Assembly (NCBI GenBank): GCA_037043455.1
Contig: JAWPHD010008233.1
Location: forward strand, 53,726-117,725
DNA length: 64,000 nucleotides
DNA from: Cyrtodaria siliqua
Taxonomy: Eukaryota > Mollusca > Bivalvia > Adapedonta > Hiatellidae
Direction: 5' to 3'
In this document: positions 57,054 through 64,000 of the stretch, piece by piece
How positions within the stretch are numbered: position 1 is the first letter of the stretch
Layout: each line of letters begins with the position of its first letter
Notes under the pieces: generated by a model
Databases searched by the model: none
Told to the model about the DNA's origin: nothing
The model's input: only the letters and a program-made list of their open reading frames with translations
Made by a program: the position numbers and the translations under genes

Positions 57054-58397
57054 AGACAACTGGCATCTTGTTGTGTTTTTTTTTGTTTTTTTTTGTGGAT
57101 ATTATGATATACCTTATATTTCATTGTTTGTGTTTCACTTGTGAAATATCGACAGACATAATGCCGCTGTTGACCTTTTGTCGTCTCTGTTTTAGCGCAT
57201 TATGTTTTGCTGCTTAAGTATCAAGGTTAGAGTACATAATAAGTTATTAATAGAATCATTTTTGGTTTGTCGTGAATATAAGGATTTTCTTATTAGAAAA
57301 ACTTATTTTCACCAGAGCCTTAGCACGAGTGTATTATGCGTGTTTTCTCACTGATATACCTGTGGGGTTTTGGGATTACCCTAGGGTTGATTAAGGTCTC
57401 CTTCTGTACCGCTTAAATCTCCACGGGGTACCTCCAGAGCCGGAGCTGCAAAGCGAAGGCGACGGTACTAATGAGCGGGCAGCCAAGCACGGGCTGCTCT
57501 CCGCCCCCGGTTTACACCTGTTAGGCAGTTTCAGTAAGTTCGGAGTAATCGGCTTCAAAGCCGCTATCCTCAACCCTAAGTGGGTTTGTTCGCGGTTCCT
57601 CTGACTAAGCCTTGTCTGATGGAGTTCTTCGTCATTCATCTCTTACCTCTGGGGTTGCGTTCCTTGTGTAGCTTATTAGATGCGGTTGCAGGACATAACA
57701 CTCCTTTTCTTGCAGCTAAGATCATTGTCCAGTTTCTAGATTCCTTACCCCTCCCACTTCTCCATACAGTCATACAGTTAATGGGCTGTAGTGCCAGGGT
57801 TCGTTCTCCATTAGCCCTAGGGGTACTGATGATAGTTGGCGTATTTGTTTTTCATACCCCCTCCTGTTTAATATTGCTAGAACCAGGATACATTCTCCTT
57901 GTTTTCTATCAGTTTAGAGAGTAGGTCTATCAGTATGAGTAAGTTCCTAACATTATGGTAGGCTATACTATTGTTAGACCCGGCTTCTAATCCGTACATT
58001 AATTATGCCATAAGAGCCGGACTTCTCTTTTTGAAGTCTTTCCTTCAGGCAGTTTGAGATACATCTGGCATCTATTTATTTATTGGTTCTATATGCCACA
58101 TTCGTATGGAAACACAGTTTCTTTTCGGCTAGATCTTTTACTAGAACACAGATTTGCGGGTGAATGCGTGTGCACAACCACATTCAAGGTGACATTCTGC
58201 CTTGGTCAGAACAAGGGGGGGGGGGGGTGCGTGCCCATACACAGCCACATTCAAGGGGACATTCTGCCGTGGTCTAGGGGTTTCGTAGAGCTGCCCTAAA
58301 TGCATGTCTAAGGATCTCTCAGTTTGGCTTAGAGGGCCACATGGTAGGTTTGTTCACTAACTAGGTGTGTTGCCCTGAATAAATAAATTCTTTTATT

Positions 58398-58600
58398 ATT
58401 TACGCCTGGTTTATTTACGCCTGGCTCTATTTACGCCTGGTTTTATTTATGCCTGGTTTTTGGCCAGACGGACTCAATTACATATTACGCCTCATTTTAC
58501 GCCTGGTTTTTACATTCTTATCAAAACCACCTGTACGCCTGGTCACCATCAAAATTACGCCTGGTTTAGTTATCAATATTACGCCTGCTTTACGGGCGTC
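58398..58600 (+). repeat. Dispersed ACGCCTGG motif array (right copy)
   Basis: TTTACGCCTGGTT-type words occur nine or so times at uneven spacing; mirror of 2450-2650. Confidence 0.6.
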
Positions 58601-60009
58601 GCAGTTCGTACGGGCAGCACTTCTGTCCATCTTGATTTCTTCCCTAAGCGGGGTTTATATCAGGTTTTACAGTCTACCTCTGCCACTGATTCATTCGGAA
58701 TCAGTATGCAACCTCACGTTTGTCGATTCAAACTACATCTTCAGACTTCAGTTTCTGTAATAGTTGCTCACACAATTGTACCTCTAGGAGGTCCTTCACT
58801 GGGCTACTCTGAGGTCACAGAGGTTTAGCTGGTTAGAATAAGTGTAACGCATTGTTTGTTTACACTCCCACCGCAGTCGGAGTTGGGTTTTTTCTTGTTT
58901 CCCACTTTGAGCTTATATCACTCCCCTTCTTAGTTTAGAATACTTAGAAGTTAAAGTGGCTCTTTTTGGCCTGTTTGACTTCTGTTCTCCGGCCCTCCTT
59001 TGAACTTTTCGGTTAATCTTAGATAGACTACCCTTTAGACTATCTTCTTTTAGCCTTGTGGCTCAGATTTAGTGAGCCCATTCTAGGAACTGAAGTGTCA
59101 TCAGGCTCATGCTACTAAAGGGATCTCGTTTAACCCCTTCTGGGGATATTCCAGTAACAATCTGTTTGGTTTTGTCTGGGTGTATACCTAATGCAACTCC
59201 AATAAGGCTACTAAAGTCAGAGCCTTTATATTCTTAAAATTCACAAATTATTTGTTAGATTCTATCTTAAATAATTTTTCACTGGGTCCAGTTCTTACTA
59301 CCCAGTCAGTCATGGGGTTGTGCTGCTCTGCCAGTTAGCTGACTTGGCCTTGCCCAAGTCTGTAACTTTGGGCATACAAATCGGTTGCAGTTTTATTTAT
59401 TATTTTGCTTATCTTGGTTTGTAAGCACTTCATACCACTATGTTCCAAAGGTGTTTGGTTTATACATATTGTATTGTTCATAGTATTCTATGCTTCACAC
59501 AGTTATCTGGTGTTCATAGTTACATTTACAGCTCAGTTATGAAGCTGTTATTTTAAGTATTGAATCAGGGGGTCGATACTTATTTAAATGATCTATGTAA
59601 TACAAAAAAAAAAAAAAAAATCTGTTCCATGGATTAGCTTGAAATTGCCGATTATAATTTTAGATGGTGGTGGACTTATTGTCCTTGAACGAATTGAAGG
59701 ACTTATGAGGTTGCCATATTCACCTTGTAACGTTCATCTGCCCATCTAAGAAGTTTTAGAGGCTCCTCCTACTGGCTGTATCGCCAGTCAGGATCCCAGA
59801 TTACGCTATGGTGAGTGTAAGTTGCTTGGGTTCATGCTCTCGTCTGCTTTAATTTCTTGTAATTAGAGCAGGTTTGAGCGTGCTTTGTTACTTGTTGTTC
59901 AGAGTTGTTCAAATCCCCTTTACATATTCGGGCACTCATAACAGGTTACATTGTACCACCCCAGCTCATTGTGTTAAAGTCGCAATTGTAATGTTGTCGT
60001 AAGCTATCT

Positions 60010-60298
60010 ATAGACCAATATGAAAAATTTTGTTAATTTTAATATTTGTCTATTATACTTACGACAACTACCCACCCCTCCTTAATTTAGGACTTATTTG
60101 CGGAAAGAGGAAGTAACTCTGTGTGACTCTTGCTTGTACGGGTGTATTTGGCGGCGCCCTTGGTGCCGGGAGTCCCGGGAAGGGTATTTGGGGAAGTTTT
60201 TCCGTTCGTGGATTAAGGCAAGTTGAGTATCTTGCAATTGTAATGTTGTCGTAAGTATAATAGACAAATATTAAAATTAACAAAATTTTTCATGTTTG
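60010..60298. repeat. Short TIR element at the outer end of the right copy
   Basis: Mirror of 753-1048, with the same ends and the same fusion to the long element. Confidence 0.65.
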
Positions 60299-60388
60299 TC
60301 AGATGCCACTTTGGAATGTACTGAAACCAGCTGGTCAGATGTATGGAACGAGGAGTTAAATTCGATGTTTGATATAAAATCAACCTAA
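60299..60388 (+). pseudogene. Probable Tigger/pogo C-terminus, displaced
   Basis: Immediately after the right 6.4-kb copy one frame reads SDATLECTETSWSDVWNEE and LNSMFDIKST, then TAA. A short acidic tail with a Trp and a hydrophobic-Phe end is usual for Tigger-type transposases, and it lies where the tail of the gene broken at 53950 should be. The link is inferred from position and style, not from a search. Confidence 0.5.
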
Positions 60389-60477
60389 AGCAAATGAAAA
60401 AAAAAGACAAAGGCATGAAACAAAACACATATCATAGGCTTCTAACAAGTGATGACATTTTGAAGGAGAACAGAGAA

Positions 60478-61263
60478 CAAGAGGTCAATGACCTTGAAGC
60501 TCTACTGATAGATTTTGATAGCTAGATTAGCATTCCTGTGAAGAAAAATCTGTCAAGTAGTTTCAGAGGAGTAGTCGCTACAAGTTGAAGTTTTTACTAT
60601 ATAACTCTGATCAGTAGAGCTAAAAATAGCCACTGGCAGCCATGTTCAAATTCGAATCAAAATAATGTTCCACTAAGATCAACATCATGTCAAGCTGATC
60701 ATTTTAGAAAAAGTCCCATATCAATATCACTTATAGTTTTCAAGAAGTAGTCGCAACAAACTTATTTTTTAAAAATCTATTTTTAGCTGTGGTGGCCATC
60801 TTGAATTATTGGCCATCCTGAAATTTTGCTAGGATCAATTAGACATCAAGAGCAACATTCCTGTAAAGTTTTATGAAATTCCGCCAAGTAGTTTCAGAGG
60901 AGTAGTCGCTACAAGTTTTTACTATATAACTCTTATGTAAACAAAGATGGCCGCTGGCAGCCATATTTAACGTTGAATCAAAACGATTTTTGACAAGGAC
61001 CAACATCATGTCATGCTGATCATTTTAGAAAAAGTCCCATATCAATATCACTTATAGTTTTCAAGAAGTAGTCGCTACAAACTTGTATTTTGAAAATTTA
61101 TTACTAGCCGTGGCGGCCATCTTGAATTTCCGGCCGACCTGAAATTTTGCTAGGATCAATTAGACATCAAGAGCAACATTCCTGTGAAGTTTACGGACGG
61201 ACGGATGACGGACGCCGCACCACGGCATAAGCTCTGTCTGCTGATCTCTATCAGTCGAGCTAA
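60478..61263 (+). mobile_element. Helentron-like element (copy 7), rearranged
   Basis: The start CAAGAGGTCAATGACCTTGA and the end hairpin (CTCTGTCTGCTGATCTC, TCAGTCGAG) plus CTAA (to 61263) are present. An internal CTGATCAGTAGAGCTAAAAA at about 60608 is a second 3'-end-like signal, so this copy seems to be a chimera. Confidence 0.75.
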
Positions 61264-62215
61264 AAACGTTTGGGGGGAAATGTGAGACTGCTACCGTACG
61301 CTTCAACAAAGGTTCAGGTAGTGTGGTGCCCAGCTTATTGACTATTCCACTGTGCGAACGTTCTAAAAATAGATGTGTGGTTTCCCCAATTTCATTACAG
61401 CTTTTCATCATTGAGTGTAAATATTGGGCTTTACGAGTACTGTTATTATAATTACTAGTAGCAGGGAGTAAGTATACTTACTATATACTTACTCCCTACT
61501 AGTAGTAGTAGTAGTAATCCTTAGCATTCCACAAACAATAACAAACCAGTGTACATTTACACGATCATATGATCCCAATTATGTTTGACCAAATGTACTC
61601 GCACCAGTGTGTCCGAATGTACCATCATGGGTGTCCGAGTTTACCGGTAAGTGTCCGACTGTACCGGAGATGTGATGATACAAGAATAAACACAGTTTAA
61701 TAAGTGGTATACGACATGATTAAGCCCATGCCATTCGAAAAACGATCCGCATATGGCCATTCATTACGAATTCATTTTGTGATGATTTTGTATATTTTCA
61801 TTTTGTTTCATTAAAAGATGATCGATAACTTGCTGTTTCTAGTCAAAACGTATCCCACCTCCCTCCATTCTGCACTGAATAATGAGATGCATCATCCCGG
61901 GAACTTACACAGAACTTCTTCTGGTTTGATTACCGGCTTCTTTATTTAAAATGTTCACAAACTAGGAACCAATACTCAGCTAGGACAAGAAATGTAAGAG
62001 ATATAGACCTGTAAAGGGTTGGGTAAGTAATTTTGTCTTCTGCAAATTCTGGGCTCCCACGGAACCCAAATTGTGATGGGCCATAAAATGTGCAATAAAG
62101 GCAGATCTAGGTTTGCATGTATATATCTATAAATTTCATTTGGGATTTTTTATAGCATTATGCATCTTGCTTTATTCATATTGGCATGGGCTCCCTCCTC
62201 ACCCCCAGCCCCCAC
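61264..62215. other. Intergenic with small repeats
   Basis: An inverted repeat (AGGGAGTAAGTATA with TATACTTACTCCCT) lies at about 61468-61498 beside an AGT microsatellite. GTGTCCGANTGTACC occurs three times at 61610-61665. No gene is seen. Confidence 0.5.
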
Positions 62216-62219
62216 TACC

Positions 62220-62480
62220 CCCCCCCCCCCCCCCTGTTCAAGAACAGTTCCAGTATAGTTCTAGAACTGTTCTAGAACAGTTCCAGTACATATCATTCTG
62301 GAACAGTTCCAGTACCAGTTCTAGAACAGTTCCAGTACAGATAGTTCTAGAACTGTGCTTCATCTGTTCTTGAGCAGTTCCAGTAAGACAGTTCTTGAGC
62401 AGTTGAGCATGAACGTTAAATGAGACAAAATTTCTAGAGGTTTTGTTCAAGAACAGTTCTAAGAACAGTTCCAGTACAGA
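62220..62480. repeat. Palindrome-rich repeat, GTTCTAGAACAGTTCCAGTA type
   Basis: After a C homopolymer, GAACAGTTCCAGTACAG and its partly self-complementary form TTCTAGAACTGTTCTAGAAC recur about ten times. It resembles the 9195 satellite in style, not in sequence. Overlapping frames on both strands are repeat artefacts. Confidence 0.75.
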
Positions 62481-63260
62481 TAGTCATGTACAACTTTCGG
62501 TACCTAATCAAAAATCAAGGGACATAATTCAATTAAGGGCAAATGATTGTATCGTTAAAGTTACGCTCCTTATTTGTTATCCTGTGTTGATAATCTTTAA
62601 GTGCCGGTCTATAAAACGCAGCGATGCGTGACATGTATATAGCCAGTTAATTAATAAATCGATATTGATCGAGTTTTATTGCCCTGCCTCGGGGGTATTT
62701 TAAATTAGAGGAATTATTCTAGTTTAAGTTTTGCTGAACTAATAACATAATCATTTAAATGTAAGATGCTTGCTAATTAAGCCACTCTTAAATTGTAAAT
62801 ATTGTTATATAAATTGAATTAAGTAAAATGGGTAAAATTAAACATGATACGCGATCTGCATATATTTTCATGTGTAAACAACATTGCGGTTTAATGACTT
62901 TTTTATTTTTGCAATATAAAAATGATAATAAGTGACTTTTCTTGTAAGTTTAAGAGTTTGACGATGTTAAAACCAAAAACACAACATAAGTTCAGTATTT
63001 ATTTATTTATTTTCGAATCAATACATCCTTCAAATTGCTATAAATACATTAAAATGATATCTTATTCAAAACACTAAATAAATACATATCAATCATACAT
63101 TTATTGCTAAACATTGAGTGTTATATGTCTATTGAGAATAAGAGGTATCGTCTTTGTTTAATTGTATGACCATACATACATAATTCATACTAATATATGA
63201 ACGAATGTTACACTACCTACAACATTTCACACTTTATTCCTATCCATGAACATTGTCATC
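62481..63260. other. Intergenic, nothing recognised
   Basis: AT-rich, no credible ORF, no placed repeat. Confidence 0.4.
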
Positions 63261-63263
63261 ACT

Positions 63264-63573
63264 TAGTGGATATGTGCTGCTTAAGCATTTCTATTAATTT
63301 TTCCTTTTTTCTAATTTTGTTTTAACTCCTAATTCTCTCAATTTTTGTTTAAGTTCTTGTACGGTAAGAGGTTCAAAATTATCACTTTCCTCCCGAAAAT
63401 AAGTGTCAATTTCTCTGCGCTCGCGTTCAATTTTTTGTCGTTTCATTTCGCGTTTATGAGATATTTTATTTATTAAATCTATTGGTGAAGTTCAATGTAT
63501 GTGGCTCATTTTGAAATTTAGGCGAGTCGGAAATGCCGATATTTATTTCTTTGATAGGCGTACAACTAGCCAT
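63264..63573 (-). pseudogene. Small SAP-domain-like ORF with two frameshifts
   Basis: The minus-strand frame starts MASCTPIKEINIGISDSPKF. A one-base shift near 63495 leads to SPIDLINKISHKREMKRQK, IERERREIDTYFREESDN and FEPLTVQELKQKLRELGVKT. A second shift near 63310 leads to EKLIEMLKQHISTK and a stop. LTVqELKqkLrelGvkt...KkekLiemL matches the SAP motif, a short DNA-binding helix pair, after a charged coiled-coil-like helix. The protein would be about 100 residues. SAP-domain ORFs accompany several animal transposons, but no partner is seen in the window. Confidence 0.55.
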
Positions 63574-64000
63574 GCTTACAATACCTACTGCGCAAATATG
63601 AAGTAAAACACGAAGACAACTATGTATACCTGATACTGATCAACGTAATAAACAAACATAAAGACAATTATATATAAACAGAAAAACATACATTCATAAT
63701 ATGCACATGTTCACGTGGCCATACACATTTTTTCATAAAATATATAGTACTATGAATAAGCAACTCAACATAATGTCATTTATGGAATATATATGTTTTT
63801 ATGAGATAATACACAGTTATTTATACATCATCTGTACTGCACGCCTCGGTGCACGAAAATACGGAACATCGTTCAATTGGCATTGTCTTCTCGATGAAGA
63901 TTGTAAGACCAATGAAATGACAAATTTAATTTATCAAAGTCTTCTAAATTGAACAGAACACATTTTTCACTTCCAAATACATAACGGTACACGTCTAAGT
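63574..64000. other. Window end, possible upstream region
   Basis: An 83-codon frame (63701-63952) reads ARLGARKYGTSFNWHCLLDE near its end but shows no motif. I do not call it. Confidence 0.3.

Larger units (their letters stand above)
53951..60298 (+). mobile_element. 6.4-kb inverted element, right copy
   Basis: Reverse-complement partner of 753-7190. It starts CAAATTGGTCTATAGATAGC inside the Tigger coding region and ends at CATGTTTG just before what reads as the Tigger C-terminus. At 6348 bp it is about 90 bp shorter than the left copy, the difference lying near 55850 (the left has extra sequence between AGAGGTCTCAGTCC and GGCGCTC). Open frames of 80-122 codons occur on both strands, but none shows a known motif or coding-like conservation that could be judged here. 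CAGATG stands near both borders (53942-53947 and 60300-60305), though not at matching distances, so the target duplication is undecided. Confidence 0.75.

Noticed and set aside
57391..58828. Open frames of 80-122 codons inside the 6.4-kb element (also mirrored at 2220-3656)
   Set aside because: They overlap on both strands and frames, show no motif, and their identity in the two copies follows from recent duplication alone, so it is no evidence of coding.
53942..60305. CAGATG as target duplication of the right 6.4-kb copy
   Set aside because: The hexamer is four bases away from the left tip but one base from the right tip; a true duplication should abut both ends alike. Left undecided.
62113..62450. 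ORFs on both strands at the GTTCTAGAAC repeat
   Set aside because: Self-complementary repeat opens frames on both strands; no other coding sign.

Overview
The window looks like eukaryotic, AT-rich, intron-bearing invertebrate DNA, most probably from a bivalve mollusc. The reasons are tandem-repeat-bearing elements of the kind described as 'pearl' or Helentron-associated elements in bivalves (ACGG microsatellite before a terminal hairpin), tRNA-headed SINEs with clean target-site duplications, small TIR elements, and intron-split relatives of hAT, Kolobok-like, Tigger/pogo, tyrosine-recombinase and DUF6589 proteins. No long intact host gene is recognisable, and nothing bacterial (operons, Shine-Dalgarno sites, CRISPR) is present. 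The species is an inference.

Layout. 1-510 is the tail of a Helentron-like element, followed by a possible terminal coding exon (600-712). A 6.4-kb element lies at 753-7190 and again, inverted and almost identical, at 53951-60298. Each copy carries a nested short TIR element, a degenerate tRNA-Leu(CAA)-like sequence that still holds an intron, other tRNA-derived pieces, a duplicated 153-bp unit and a run of dispersed ACGCCTGG motifs. Between the copies, 7.2-10.3 kb holds a MITE, a palindromic satellite and one SINE inside another. 10.3-14.8 kb is a decayed hAT-type transposase, with a tyrosine-recombinase N-terminal fragment in one intron. 15.9-17.4 kb is a Helentron-like array. 17.8-22.7 kb is the 5' half of a Kolobok-like transposase. 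22.9-31.6 kb holds more arrays, a hAT zinc-finger exon, a MITE-bounded ORF and a LINE C-terminus. 32.5 kb holds an orphan C2H2 exon. 33.8-41.6 kb is a four-exon DUF6589 gene with phase-consistent junctions and one in-frame stop. 43.7-52.1 kb is a 4.7-kb tandem duplication carrying the C-terminal exons of a tyrosine recombinase, each copy with the same SINE in one exon. 52.9-53.95 kb is a Tigger/pogo transposase whose probable C-terminus reappears at 60.3 kb, beyond the right 6.4-kb copy. The last 4 kb holds a Helentron-like copy, a palindromic repeat and a broken SAP-domain ORF on the minus strand.

How it fits together. The window is a stack of nested mobile elements in which order can be read directly: SINE into SINE, SINE into recombinase exon before the 4.7-kb duplication, a Helentron-like element into one of two local duplicates (the other serves as an empty site), and the 6.4-kb element into Tigger. 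The least explained parts are the 6.4-kb inverted pair, which has no recognisable transposase, and the shared end architecture of two Helentron-like families with unrelated interiors. All calls come from reading the sequence; no alignment or database search was run.
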